A stretch of DNA of 64,000 nucleotides from Frankiaceae bacterium (GTDB lineage: Bacteria; Actinomycetota; Actinomycetes; BP-191): the NCBI GenBank assembly GCA_035556555.1, contig DATMES010000042.1, forward strand, positions 1 through 64,000, read 5' to 3'. Below the pieces are notes generated by a model that worked only from the letters and a program-made list of their open reading frames with translations, ran no database searches and had not been told where the DNA came from. Both the position numbers and the translations under genes were made by a program. Each line of letters opens with the position of its first letter. Position 1 is the first letter of the stretch. This document shows positions 17,931 through 26,102 of this stretch, in pieces.

Positions 17931-18872
17931 ATGGCGATCACGGTCGAGGCACTGCGGCGGGAGTTCGTGTCCGGCCGCGGCAGGAGCCGCAAGGTCGTCG
18001 AGGCCGTGGACACGATCTCGTTCGACGTCGCGCCGGGCGAGCGGGTGGCGTACATCGGCCCGAACGGCGCGGGGAAGTCCACGTCGATCAAGATGCTGAC
18101 CGGCATCCTGCACCCCACCAGCGGCACCGCCCGCGTCCTCGGGATGGTGCCGTGGGAGGAGCGCCGCGCGCTGACGCGGCGGATCGGGACGCTGTTCGGG
18201 CAGCGGTCGCAGCTGTGGGCCGAGCTGACGCCGCGACAGTCGTTCCGGATGCTCGGGGCGATCTTCGGGCTCGACGGCGCGGCGCTGTCGGCGCGGACCG
18301 CCGAGCTCGGGGAGCTGCTCGACGCGAGCGACCTGTTCGACTCGCCCGTGCGCGGGCTCTCGCTCGGCCAGCGGATGCGCTGCGAGCTGGCGGCGTGCCT
18401 GCTGCACGAGCCGGAGATCCTGTTCCTCGACGAGCCGACCATCGGGCTCGACCTGCTCGGCAAGTCCGCGCTGCGCGAGCTGCTCGTCCGCCTCAACGAG
18501 GACCGCCGCACGACGATCTTCCTCACGTCGCACGACGTCGCCGACATCGAACACGTCGCGCGGCGCGTCATCGTCATCAACCACGGCGCCGTCATCTACG
18601 ACGACGAGGTCGCGACCGTGCGCCGTACGCTGCTCGCCACCAAGCTCGTCGAGGTGACACTCGGGCACCCCGTCCCGCCGGCCGCGCTGGACGGCGTGAC
18701 CGTGACGGAGCAGACGCCGACGACGTTGAAGCTCACCGTCGACACCGCGCGGCTGCCGGTGCGCGCGCTCGTCGACGCGCTGCTGGACACGTACCCCGTG
18801 GTGGACCTGTCGGTGACCGACCCGCCGCTGGAGCAGGTCATCGCCGAGATCTACGCGGCGCCGCGCCGATGA
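17931..18872 (+). CDS. ABC-2 exporter, ATP-binding subunit
   Basis: 313 residues. Complete ATPase motifs: Walker A GPNGAGKST, signature LSLGQRMRCE, Walker B ILFLDEPTIGLD and switch His in TSHDVADIEH. The C-terminal extension after residue 240 is typical of COG4586-type ATPases. These pair with two DUF-type permeases, exactly the two genes that follow with 4-base overlaps. Substrate unknown; members of this group export daunorubicin-like or viologen-like compounds or cell-surface material. The operon splits the clpS-DUF2017 pair. Confidence 0.92.
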   Translation: MAITVEALRREFVSGRGRSRKVVEAVDTISFDVAPGERVAYIGPNGAGKSTSIKMLTGILHPTSGTARVLGMVPWEERRALTRRIGTLFGQRSQLWAELTPRQSFRMLGAIFGLDGAALSARTAELGELLDASDLFDSPVRGLSLGQRMRCELAACLLHEPEILFLDEPTIGLDLLGKSALRELLVRLNEDRRTTIFLTSHDVADIEHVARRVIVINHGAVIYDDEVATVRRTLLATKLVEVTLGHPVPPAALDGVTVTEQTPTTLKLTVDTARLPVRALVDALLDTYPVVDLSVTDPPLEQVIAEIYAAPRR

Positions 18873-19651
18873 GCGCGCGGGCGGCGGCGGTGACGTTCGA
18901 CATCGCGACGCGGCGTGGCCTCGCGGAGCGCGGGCAGATGCTCGTCAGCGTCGGCTTCTACGCGATCGTCACCTTCGCGCTCGCAGCCGTCTGGGACGCC
19001 GCCGCGGCGGCCAACGGCGGCTCCGTCGCGGGCTACTCGGCGGTCGCGCTGACGTGGTACGTCGCCACCACCGAGGCCGCCACCATGCCCATCAACGCGC
19101 GGCTCATCGAGGACCTCGGGTTCGCCATCAACGACGGCACCGTCGCGACCGAGATGCTGCGGCCCGTGCCGCCGCTGACGGTGCGCGTGGCGACCGAGCT
19201 CGGCCGCGCGACGCCGCGGCTGGGAGCCTGCGTCGTCGTGGGGCTCGCGCTCGCGCTGGCGGTCGGCGGCGCCCCGCCGTCGGTACCCGCGCTGCTGCTC
19301 ACGGTGCCGTCGCTGGTGCTGGCGGTGGCGTGCAACCTCGTGGCCATGCACGCGTTCGCCGGCGCGGGGTTCTGGCTGCGGGACACGCGGTCGTCGTGGT
19401 TCCTGTACCAGAAGTTCGTGTTCCTGGTCGGTGGCATGCTGATCCCGCTGGAGGTGCTGCCGTCGGCGCTGTCGGCGGTGGCGCGGGCGCTGCCGTTCAT
19501 GGCGATGGCGTACGCCCCCGCGCGGCTCGCCTCCGGGCACGTGGAGCCGTACCTCCTGCTCGTGCAGGCCGGATGGCTCGCGGTGCTGTGGCTCGTGGCG
19601 GTGCGCGTCTACACGCGCGGCGAACGGCGGCTGCAGGCGGCCGGCGGATGA
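18869..19651 (+). CDS. ABC-2 exporter permease (first)
   Basis: 260 residues, about six transmembrane helices: VSVGFYAIVTFALAAVW, GYSAVALTWYVATT, LGACVVVGLALALAV, ALLLTVPSLVLAVACNLVA, KFVFLVGGMLIPLEVLP and LLLVQAGWLAVLWLVAVRV. The GGMLIPLEVLP loop is characteristic of COG4587-like permeases. Start ATG overlaps the ATPase stop (ATGA). Confidence 0.88.
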   Translation: MSARAAAVTFDIATRRGLAERGQMLVSVGFYAIVTFALAAVWDAAAAANGGSVAGYSAVALTWYVATTEAATMPINARLIEDLGFAINDGTVATEMLRPVPPLTVRVATELGRATPRLGACVVVGLALALAVGGAPPSVPALLLTVPSLVLAVACNLVAMHAFAGAGFWLRDTRSSWFLYQKFVFLVGGMLIPLEVLPSALSAVARALPFMAMAYAPARLASGHVEPYLLLVQAGWLAVLWLVAVRVYTRGERRLQAAGG

Positions 19652-20415
19652 GGGCGCTGCTGGCGACGTCGCGCGGGGCGCTGGCGGAGGCGTGGGCCAA
19701 CCGCAGCGCGTTCTGGACGCAGGTCGCGATGATGGTGGCGAACGACCTCGCGTGGATCGCGTTCTGGGTGCTGTTCTTCGATCGCGTCGGGTCGGTGCGC
19801 GGGTGGGACACCGACGGCATCCTCCTGCTGCTCGCGATCCTCACGACCGGCGCGGGGTTCGTCCTCGGCTTCCTCGCGAACGCCCGCTCCCTCGGCCGGG
19901 TGATCTCCGGCGGCGGGCTCGACGCGGCGCTCGTGCTGCCGGTGCCGACGCTGCCGTACCTCCTCGTCCGTCGCGTCAACACGACGAACCTCGGTGACGT
20001 GCTCTTCGGGGTGGGTCTGTTTCTGGTGGCCGGCTCGCCGTCGCCGTCACGGGCTCTGCTCTTCGTGTCGGGGACGGTGACGGCGGCGGTGCTGCTGACG
20101 GGGTTCCTCGTGCTGACCGGGTCCCTGGCGTTCTTCTCGGGGCGGGAGGACATGGGCGAGCTGTCGTTCCACGCGATCCTGCTGCTGTCGTCGTACCCGG
20201 TCGACGTGTTCGGCGGGTTCGCGAAGGTGCTGATGTACACGGCGCTGCCGGCGGCGTTCATCGCGTCGGTGCCGGCGAAGCTGATGGAGAGCTTTGATCC
20301 CGTGCTGGCGCTGGTGACGTTCCTGGTGGCCGTGGGCTTCGCGGCAGCGGGGTGGGCGGCGTTCCACGCGGGCCTGCGCCGCTACACCTCGGGCGCCGTC
20401 TGGACCCAGGCCTGA
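19648..20415 (+). CDS. ABC-2 exporter permease (second)
   Basis: 255 residues, about six transmembrane helices starting with VANDLAWIAFWVLFFDRVG, then DGILLLLAILTTGAGFVLGF and DVLFGVGLFLVAG. The pattern WDTDGILLLLAI and SSYPVDVFGGFAKVLMYTALP is typical of COG3694-type partner permeases. Coupled by ATGA to the first permease, completing a heterodimeric exporter. A long hairpin follows the stop. Confidence 0.88.
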   Translation: MRALLATSRGALAEAWANRSAFWTQVAMMVANDLAWIAFWVLFFDRVGSVRGWDTDGILLLLAILTTGAGFVLGFLANARSLGRVISGGGLDAALVLPVPTLPYLLVRRVNTTNLGDVLFGVGLFLVAGSPSPSRALLFVSGTVTAAVLLTGFLVLTGSLAFFSGREDMGELSFHAILLLSSYPVDVFGGFAKVLMYTALPAAFIASVPAKLMESFDPVLALVTFLVAVGFAAAGWAAFHAGLRRYTSGAVWTQA

Positions 20416-20420
20416 TCGCT

Positions 20421-20481
20421 CGCCCAACTTCCAGTGTCACCGAGCACGCGAGGGGTCGGGGTGGCACTGGAAGTTGGCGCG
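20421..20481. terminator. Long inverted repeat between convergent genes, probable bidirectional terminator
   Basis: The left arm CAACTTCCAGTGTCACC pairs with the right arm GGTGGCACTGGAAGTTG with one mismatch, and flanking CGC/GCG add to the stem. The loop is about 18 nt. It sits between the stop codons of the exporter permease (+) and clpS (-). No U-tract is present. Confidence 0.7.
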
Positions 20482-20493
20482 GCGGCCGGGCGG

Positions 20494-20781
20494 TCAGTCC
20501 TGCTGGAGGGTCGCCCAGAGGCCGGCGGCGTGGAGGCGCGCGACGTCGAACTCCATCTGCTCCTTGGCGCCGCTCGACACCACGGCGCGGCCCTTCTGGT
20601 GCACGTCCAGCATGAGCTTGGTCGCCTTCTCCTGGGAGTAGCCGAACAGCTTCTGGAAGACGTACGTGACGTACGACATGAGGTTGATGGGGTCGTTCCA
20701 GACGATCGTGACCCAGGGAGTGTCACGGTCGACGTCCTCGTCGGGCTCGCCACGCACGACGCGTTCAGGAGCGATCGTCAC
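20494..20781 (-). CDS. clpS: ClpS, adaptor for ClpAP/ClpCP protease
   Basis: 95 residues from a GTG at 20781, which gives the usual length; longer in-frame starts add an atypical tail. The core [19 protein letters not shown], then [19 protein letters not shown] and the C-terminal [13 protein letters not shown] are classical ClpS. The protein delivers N-degron substrates to the Clp protease in the cytoplasm. It is divergent from the radical SAM operon and starts the conserved clpS-DUF2017-mec block read leftward. Confidence 0.93.
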   Translation of the reverse strand: MTIAPERVVRGEPDEDVDRDTPWVTIVWNDPINLMSYVTYVFQKLFGYSQEKATKLMLDVHQKGRAVVSSGAKEQMEFDVARLHAAGLWATLQQD

Positions 20782-20890
20782 GGCCCCAGCGTAGGCCCGG
20801 ACCGCGGCACCGGACGACGTGGCCCGTACACCCCGTCCGGCAAAGGGGGAAGAAATCGACCCTTGCGGCGCCAAGGGAGGTGTAGCAACA

Positions 20891-20919
20891 TTCGACGCGA
20901 ATCGGTTCTGTCACATAAC
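20891..20919 (+). promoter_or_regulatory. Candidate promoter of the radical SAM operon
   Basis: TTCGAC and CATAAC are separated by 17 bases, and the predicted transcription start would lie about 5 bases before the ATG at 20931, giving an almost leaderless message. The -10 matches TAnnnT poorly, so this is only a suggestion. Confidence 0.35.
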
Positions 20920-20930
20920 GGGGTGATGAC

Positions 20931-21302
20931 ATGGCACGAATCGTCCAACTGCGCATGCCGGAGTCCGAGCGGCTGCTCGACATGGCGCCGGAGGAGATCG
21001 AGCGGCTCGTCGAGGAGCACGCCGACCGGGCGCTGGAGAACCTGCCGGAAGGGATCCGTCCGGTCGGCGTGAATGCCGTGTCGCTCGATGCGCTGCGCCC
21101 CGGCACCAGCGGCGAGTTCGGCGTCTGGGCCGAGTGGACCCGCGCCTGCTGCGGAAAGCGTGACCTGATCGACGAGTTCGAGGAGCCGGTCATCGAGGAC
21201 TTCTCGTCGCCGGTAGCGCGCGTGCACGAGGGAGTCCGCGGCACGCACGTCGAGTCGGTGTTCCGGAAGGTCACCCTCGAGAACCCGAAGATGCACTCCT
21301 GA
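20931..21302 (+). CDS. Small acidic protein, candidate substrate/precursor of the adjacent radical SAM enzyme
   Basis: 123 residues, no signal peptide. The first 60 residues are acidic and helical (PESERLLDMAPEEIERLVEE), as in leader regions. The second part contains FGVWAEWTRACCGKRDLIDE with adjacent Cys73-Cys74 and two Trp (66, 69), and the chain ends VTLENPKMHS. Its stop codon overlaps the first possible codon of the radical SAM gene (CTGA). I do not recognise the family. It is longer than most RiPP precursors, so it could instead be a small partner protein. Confidence 0.55.
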   Translation: MARIVQLRMPESERLLDMAPEEIERLVEEHADRALENLPEGIRPVGVNAVSLDALRPGTSGEFGVWAEWTRACCGKRDLIDEFEEPVIEDFSSPVARVHEGVRGTHVESVFRKVTLENPKMHS

Positions 21303-22672
21303 CCGCCGTCGACCTCACGCTGCGGCGGAGCTGGTTCGACCCGGATCGCGTACGCACGCTGTCCCGCGGTGACGACGCGGTGCTCGTCATGGACCGCGTG
21401 TCCGGACGCTGGGTGACACTGGCAGCAGCGACGAAGCCGCTGCTGCCGCTGCTCAGCGCGCCTGCCGGCGCGCTGCCCGACGGCGTCCGGACGCAGGTCC
21501 GTGAGCTGCGGGACCTGCTGTCCGCCAACGGGATCGGCGTGCTCGGCAGCGAGCGGCACTTCTCCGAGCTGACCACGCTGATCCTCAAGCTCACCAACGC
21601 GTGCAACTACGCCTGTACCTACTGCTACGACTTCGAGACGTGGGAGCGGGCGTCGCGGATGACGCCCGAGGTCGCGGTGGGCGCCGTACGCGAGGCGCTC
21701 GACCTCTCCGGTCCGATCCTCACCGTGATCCTGCACGGCGGCGAGCCCATGCTCATGTGGGACCTCGTCGAGGACCTGGTGGTCGCCGGTGAACGCCTCG
21801 CCGCCGAACGGGGCAAGCGCCTCCAGTTCGTCGGCCAGACGAACCTCTCCCGGCTCGACGACCGCGTCGTCGCGTTCTCGGACGCGCACGACATGGCGTG
21901 GGGCGTGTCCATCGACGGGGTTCCCGAAGTGCACGACGCGCTCCGGGTGACGCACCAGGGCACGGGGACCTACGACAGGTTCGCCGACGCGCTGCGCCGC
22001 TACCCGCGCTTCGCGCGCCGGTGCGGCGTGATGAGCACGATCACCGCCGTCAACCAGGGCCGCCTGCTGGAGACCGCGCGCCACTTCCGCGACCTCGGCA
22101 TGGGCTCGTGGGACTGGAGCCTGTTCCAGCCGATCGGCCGCGGGCGGGTCGAGGCGCAACGGCTCCGCCTCGACATCCCGACGCTCGTCGCGTCGTGGGA
22201 CGCGCTGTTCGAGGCGGTCGTGGCCGGGGAGTTCGACGGGTTCAAGGTCAACCCGGTCACGAAGTACCTCGACAACCTCGCCTCCGGACCCGGCGGCAAC
22301 ATGTGCATGCGGCCGGAGTGCGGCGCGGCGCGCGACCTGCTGTCGGTCTCCGTGGACGGCGTGATCGAGGCGTGCGACTGCATCGATCCGGCCGGCCCGC
22401 TGTCCGGGCTCGGCACGATGGCCGACGGCGGTCTCGCAGCCGCGCGCGACTCCGAGGTCGCGCGCTCGATCCGCCATCGTGACCTTCAGTCCACGCGGTG
22501 CGCCGACTGCATCTGGTACGGCGCGTGTGGAGGAAGCTGCCTCGCGCACGCCCCGTCGCTGGACGACGTCTGGGACGAGGGATGCGCGCTCGCGCTGCGC
22601 GCGTTCGACCGCATCACCGACTCGCTCGCCCACGACGACGCCCTGGCCCGGTACCAGCGCAGCCTCTCGTGA
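21299..22672 (+). CDS. Radical SAM/SPASM peptide-modifying enzyme
   Basis: The coding signature runs up to the stop of the preceding gene, and no ATG/GTG/TTG is available before 21380, so the likely start is CTG at 21299 (457 residues); a GTG at 21380 would cut the N-terminal domain. The N-terminal 80 residues (RRSWFDPDRV, GDDAVLVMDRVSGRWVTLAA) look like a PqqD/RRE-like peptide-binding module. The [4Fe-4S] motif CNYACTYC is followed by LHGGEPML. The C-terminal SPASM region has MCMRPECGA, ACDCIDPAG and CADCIWYGACGGSC for auxiliary clusters. SPASM enzymes typically modify ribosomal peptides by carbon-centred cross-links. The next gene overlaps by GTGA. Confidence 0.85.
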   Translation: MTAVDLTLRRSWFDPDRVRTLSRGDDAVLVMDRVSGRWVTLAAATKPLLPLLSAPAGALPDGVRTQVRELRDLLSANGIGVLGSERHFSELTTLILKLTNACNYACTYCYDFETWERASRMTPEVAVGAVREALDLSGPILTVILHGGEPMLMWDLVEDLVVAGERLAAERGKRLQFVGQTNLSRLDDRVVAFSDAHDMAWGVSIDGVPEVHDALRVTHQGTGTYDRFADALRRYPRFARRCGVMSTITAVNQGRLLETARHFRDLGMGSWDWSLFQPIGRGRVEAQRLRLDIPTLVASWDALFEAVVAGEFDGFKVNPVTKYLDNLASGPGGNMCMRPECGAARDLLSVSVDGVIEACDCIDPAGPLSGLGTMADGGLAAARDSEVARSIRHRDLQSTRCADCIWYGACGGSCLAHAPSLDDVWDEGCALALRAFDRITDSLAHDDALARYQRSLS

Positions 22673-23520
22673 GCCGCGGTCTCGCCGGCGCACTGCAGGG
22701 GATGTCGTTCGACCCCTTGCTCTCTCGCGTCGCGGCCGCGCACGACTGGGACGCGCTGACGTCCGTCGCCGACTGGCTCGTCACGGCCGACCCGTACGGC
22801 GAGAGCGACTCGCTGGCCGCCGCCACGCGCCTTCTCGGGCTCGGCGAGGACGACGTCGGGCGGCACGTCGAGCATCGGCTCTGGTGCGCCTGGCGGCAGG
22901 CGGCCTGGGTTCACGGCCGCGAGCAACGGCTGCCGGTGAAGATCGAGGGCGCGCAGTGGCTCGACGAGACGTCAGGACACCCGACGCTCGTCGTCGCTCC
23001 GATGACGCTGGCGACGTCGGACGCGCTCGTCGTCATCGCGACGGCGATGGGCGACCGGGAGGTCGCGACGTACGGGGAGGACATGGACCCGTCGGAGGGT
23101 CTCGCCGACGCGGACGTCAACCTGGTCGGCGCCGGGTCGGATGCCGTACGGCAGATCGCGCGGGTGCTCGATGCCGGCGGCGCGCTCTGCACCTACGCCG
23201 ACTTCGTCTACGCGGGGCACCGCGTCGTGCCCGTCACGCTGTTCGGCACGCGGCGCCACGTCGCGGCGGGCTTCGTCGCGTTCGCCGCGCGCCCTGGCGC
23301 GATGTTGCTGCCGGCGGTCTGCCTGGCGCGCGGAGACCACGTCGTGCTGCGCTTCGAGGAGCCGTACGCCGTCGAGGCCGACGAGGGAGTCTCCCGCGCC
23401 CGCCTCGTCCCGCTGCTCGCGCCGGTCGTCGCGGGTCTGCTCGAGGACATGATCCGGCTCGCGGGCCACCAGTGGCTGCTGCTCCCCACCCTGACGTTCG
23501 AGTCGCGGGACATGGGCTGA
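22669..23520 (+). CDS. LpxL/lysophospholipid acyltransferase-like protein in a radical SAM operon
   Basis: 283 residues from a GTG overlapping the radical SAM stop. The C-terminal half (GGALCTYADFVYAGHRVVPV, then FVAFAARPGAMLLPAVCLAR) resembles the second half of LpxL/HtrB-type acyltransferases. The usual N-terminal HX4D/E catalytic box is not evident (the only candidate is HPTLVVAPMTLATSD), so catalysis is uncertain. No signal or transmembrane helix is obvious. Coupling by 4-base overlap makes it a third component of the operon, perhaps acylating or binding the peptide. Confidence 0.5.
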   Translation: MSRGLAGALQGMSFDPLLSRVAAAHDWDALTSVADWLVTADPYGESDSLAAATRLLGLGEDDVGRHVEHRLWCAWRQAAWVHGREQRLPVKIEGAQWLDETSGHPTLVVAPMTLATSDALVVIATAMGDREVATYGEDMDPSEGLADADVNLVGAGSDAVRQIARVLDAGGALCTYADFVYAGHRVVPVTLFGTRRHVAAGFVAFAARPGAMLLPAVCLARGDHVVLRFEEPYAVEADEGVSRARLVPLLAPVVAGLLEDMIRLAGHQWLLLPTLTFESRDMG

Positions 23521-23567
23521 GCCGCCGCTGCCGGGAGGGTGGGCCGGCGCCGACGTAGGGTGGGGAC

Positions 23568-24533
23568 ATGCCCAGCCGTTCCCGCATCTGGACGGCGCTC
23601 GCCATCGTGTACGTCGTGTGGGGGTCCACGTACCTCGCGATCCGCTACGCCATCGGAGCACACACCGGTCAGCGCGGCTTCCCGCCGTTGCTGATGGGCG
23701 GCGTGCGCTTCTGGCTGGCCGGCGCCCTGCTGTACGCCTTCACGATCCGCCGCCCGGCGCACGACGGGAAGCCCGACCCGATCACCGTCCGGCAGTGGGT
23801 GTCGTGCGGCATCGTCGGCCTGGCGCTGCTCCTCGGCGGCAACGGCCTCGTCATGCTCGCCGAGCGCACGGTCGACTCCGGCATCGCCGCGGTCGCGATC
23901 GCGCTGGTGCCGATCTGGACGGCGCTGCTCGGGCTCGTTCTCGGCGGCGAACGCCTTCCGCGCGTCGGCGTCCTCGGCCTCGTCATCGGCTTCCTCGGCG
24001 CCGCCGTCCTCGCCAATCCGGCGGGCGCGGACCGCATCGATCCGTACGGCATCGCGCTGCTCATCGGCGCGACGCTGTCGTGGTCGGCGGGGTCGTTCTA
24101 CGGCCGCAGCGCACCCGTCCCCCGCCGGCCGCTCGTCATGACGGGCATGCAGATGATGGCGGGCGGCGCGGGGCTGTTCGTGGCCGGGCTGCTCGCCGGC
24201 GAGCTCGGCGAGCTGGACCTCGGCGCCGTCGGCTGGAAGGCGTGGGTGGCCGCGGTCTACCTGCTGGTGTTCGGGTCGATGGTGGCGTTCACGGCGTACG
24301 CCTGGCTGCTCCGCAACGCCCCCCTGTCGCTCGTGACGACGTACGCCTACGTCAACCCGGCTGTCGCGGTGCTGCTCGGCGCGCTGTTCCTCAGCGAACG
24401 CCTCACGGTCCGCTCGCTCGTCGCCAGCGCGCTGATCCTCGTCGGCGTCGCGCTCGTCGTCTCGCAGCGCCCGGCGAAGGCCGCGGAGGAGCCTGGCCCG
24501 GCGGTCGGCGCGATGGCGGAGGCCGAGGCGTGA
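23568..24533 (+). CDS. EamA/DMT-family transporter
   Basis: 321 residues, ten transmembrane helices in two EamA halves. Landmarks are VYVVWGSTYLAIRYAIG at the start of half one, LALVPIWTALLGLVLGGERL, and LVTTYAYVNPAVAVLLGALFLSERL in half two. Family members export metabolites or amino acids. It starts 48 bases after the radical SAM operon on the same strand, so co-transcription is possible, which would give that system an exporter, but a separate promoter is equally likely. The stop overlaps the GNAT start. Confidence 0.9.
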   Translation: MPSRSRIWTALAIVYVVWGSTYLAIRYAIGAHTGQRGFPPLLMGGVRFWLAGALLYAFTIRRPAHDGKPDPITVRQWVSCGIVGLALLLGGNGLVMLAERTVDSGIAAVAIALVPIWTALLGLVLGGERLPRVGVLGLVIGFLGAAVLANPAGADRIDPYGIALLIGATLSWSAGSFYGRSAPVPRRPLVMTGMQMMAGGAGLFVAGLLAGELGELDLGAVGWKAWVAAVYLLVFGSMVAFTAYAWLLRNAPLSLVTTYAYVNPAVAVLLGALFLSERLTVRSLVASALILVGVALVVSQRPAKAAEEPGPAVGAMAEAEA

Positions 24534-25054
24534 CGGTGTTCGAGACCGAACGTCTGCGGGCGCGGCCGTGGACGCTCGACGACGCCGAGGCGGCGTACGA
24601 GATCTACCGCTCGCCCGAGGTCGCGCGCTACCTCGGCAGCGTGCCGCAGCCGGTCGAGTCGGTCGAGGCCATGCGCGAACGCCTCGAACGCTGGCTCGGC
24701 GTCAACGACGCCCTCGCCGGCACCGGCTACGGCTTCTGGGCGCTGGAGACGCACGACGGGACGCTCGTCGGCGCGACGCTGCTCAAGCCGCTGCCCGACG
24801 CCGAGGAGGTCGAGGTCGGCTGGCACCTCGGGACCGCGCACTGGGGCAGCGGGTACGCCACGGAGTCGGCGCGCGGCGCGATCGCGTACGGCTTCGAGCG
24901 GTGCGGGCTGGACGTCGTCTACGCCGTCATCGTCGCGGAGAACATCGCTTCGATCGCCGTCGCGCGGCGACTGGGGATGACGTACGAGGGCAGCACCGAC
25001 CGCTACTACGGCAAGGCGCTCGAGCTGTTCTCGATCAGGCCCCTGGAAAGCTGA
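24530..25054 (+). CDS. GNAT-family N-acetyltransferase (RimJ/RimL type)
   Basis: 174 residues from a GTG overlapping the EamA stop (GTGA). Typical opening FETERLRARPWTLDDAEAAY. The acetyl-CoA-binding segment VEVGWHLGTAHWGSGYATES is followed by ARRLGMTYEGSTDRYY, as in ribosomal-protein-type acetyltransferases. The target cannot be read from sequence. A strong terminator overlaps the stop codon. Confidence 0.88.
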   Translation: MTVFETERLRARPWTLDDAEAAYEIYRSPEVARYLGSVPQPVESVEAMRERLERWLGVNDALAGTGYGFWALETHDGTLVGATLLKPLPDAEEVEVGWHLGTAHWGSGYATESARGAIAYGFERCGLDVVYAVIVAENIASIAVARRLGMTYEGSTDRYYGKALELFSIRPLES

Positions 25055-25085
25055 GAACCCCCGGCGCGAGCGCCGGGGGTTCTCA
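25052..25085. terminator. Bidirectional terminator
   Basis: A perfect stem of 15 or more pairs, TGAGAACCCCCGGCGC against GCGCCGGGGGTTCTCA with a 3-base loop (the centre is GCGAGCGC), includes the GNAT stop codon. It separates convergent GNAT and csp genes. Confidence 0.85.
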
Positions 25086-25098
25086 GAGCGTCGGTGGG

Positions 25099-25302
25099 TC
25101 AGACCGGGCGCACGTTCTCCGCCTGCGGGCCCTTCTGGCCCTGCGTGATGTCGAACTCGACGCGCTGGTTCTCGTCGAGCGAGCGGTAGCCGTCGGCCTG
25201 GATGGCCGAGAAGTGCACGAAGACGTCGGCGCCGCCGCCGTCCTGCGCGATGAAACCGAAGCCCTTCTCGGCGTTGAACCACTTCACAGTGCCTTGCGTC
25301 AT
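25099..25302 (-). CDS. Cold-shock-domain protein
   Basis: 67 residues, the size of CspA. RNP1 is KGFGFIAQD and RNP2 is [22 protein letters not shown] is the standard opening. The ATG at 25302 is preceded by AGGAGG at optimal spacing, which fixes the start. Single-strand nucleic-acid binding RNA chaperone in the cytoplasm. The upstream leader contains a terminator-like hairpin about 92 bases before the start. Confidence 0.95.
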   Translation of the reverse strand: MTQGTVKWFNAEKGFGFIAQDGGGADVFVHFSAIQADGYRSLDENQRVEFDITQGQKGPQAENVRPV

Positions 25303-25393
25303 GCTTGTCCTCCTGGACATGTGCCGGCGCGCGACGTGCGCGCCGTGTCACCCGACGGGCGCCTCCGCCCCCGGCCCTGTGCCGGGTATGGAA

Positions 25394-25421
25394 AACGCCC
25401 GCGACCAACTCCGCGGGCGTT
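25394..25421 (-). promoter_or_regulatory. Terminator-like hairpin in the csp leader
   Basis: AACGCCCGCG pairs with CGCGGGCGTT across an 8-base loop. On the minus strand the stem is followed by TTTTCC, so it resembles an intrinsic terminator placed upstream of the csp coding region. It could be an attenuator or temperature-sensitive leader element. Confidence 0.5.
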
Positions 25422-25544
25422 CGAGAACGAGCGTGGAAATCGGATCAGGCAACGCGATCACCGTACGGGAGGTCCGGACCGGGCGCAAGGGTCCGGTTTG
25501 TCACCTTCCGGAACGCTCAGGGAGCGTGCGGCGTTGGGCCTGGC

Positions 25545-26102
25545 ATGCGGGCCTTCGTACGCCGGCACGTCGCGGCGGTCTCCGTCCTCGCGGTGCTCGC
25601 CGTGGCGGGCGCGGTGTTCGTGGCGGTGTGGTTCCAGCCGCAGAAGCTGTTCCTCGACAAGACCGTCAACGACGCGCTGCCGGCGGGCGCGGAGGACGTG
25701 ACCGCGACCCCGTCAGGTTCGGCCGCCCCGACGTCCGCGGGGGCGACTCCCGCGGCGCCGCGCGCCACGGTCCTGTCCCGCTCGATGCTCGGCGACCGCG
25801 CGCACCACGCGTCGGGGACGGTGCGCGTACTGCGGCTCGCCGACGGCGCGCGCGTGCTGCGCCTCGAAGGCCTCGACGTCGAGAACGGCCCCGACCTCTA
25901 CGTCACCCTCGCCGCCGCCGCGCCCGACGCGCCCAACGGCGCGTACGACTCCGACTACGTCTCCCTCGGGCGGCTCAAGGGCAACAAGGGCGACCAGACG
26001 TACGCCGTCCCCGGCTCCGTCGACCTGACCCGTTACAAGTCCGTCGTCATCTGGTGCAAGCGGTTCTCTGTGGCGTTCGGGACGGCGCCGCTCACCGCGT
26101 AG
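25545..26102 (+). CDS. Membrane-anchored DM13-domain protein
   Basis: 185 residues. One N-terminal transmembrane segment (AAVSVLAVLAVAGAVFVAVW), a Thr/Ala/Pro-rich linker, then a DM13 domain from about residue 80: GDRAHHASGTVRVLRLADG, LEGLDVENGPDLYVTL and VVIWCKRFSVAFGTAPL with the conserved Cys. DM13 domains are thought to take part in redox chemistry at the cell surface. The 3' end overlaps the convergent SCO6745 gene by 11 bases. Confidence 0.85.
   Translation: MRAFVRRHVAAVSVLAVLAVAGAVFVAVWFQPQKLFLDKTVNDALPAGAEDVTATPSGSAAPTSAGATPAAPRATVLSRSMLGDRAHHASGTVRVLRLADGARVLRLEGLDVENGPDLYVTLAAAAPDAPNGAYDSDYVSLGRLKGNKGDQTYAVPGSVDLTRYKSVVIWCKRFSVAFGTAPLTA

Noticed and set aside
20931-21302. Small protein as an FxSxx- or SCIFF-type known RiPP precursor
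   Set aside because: Its C-terminus and Cys pattern fit neither; no known precursor class is assigned.
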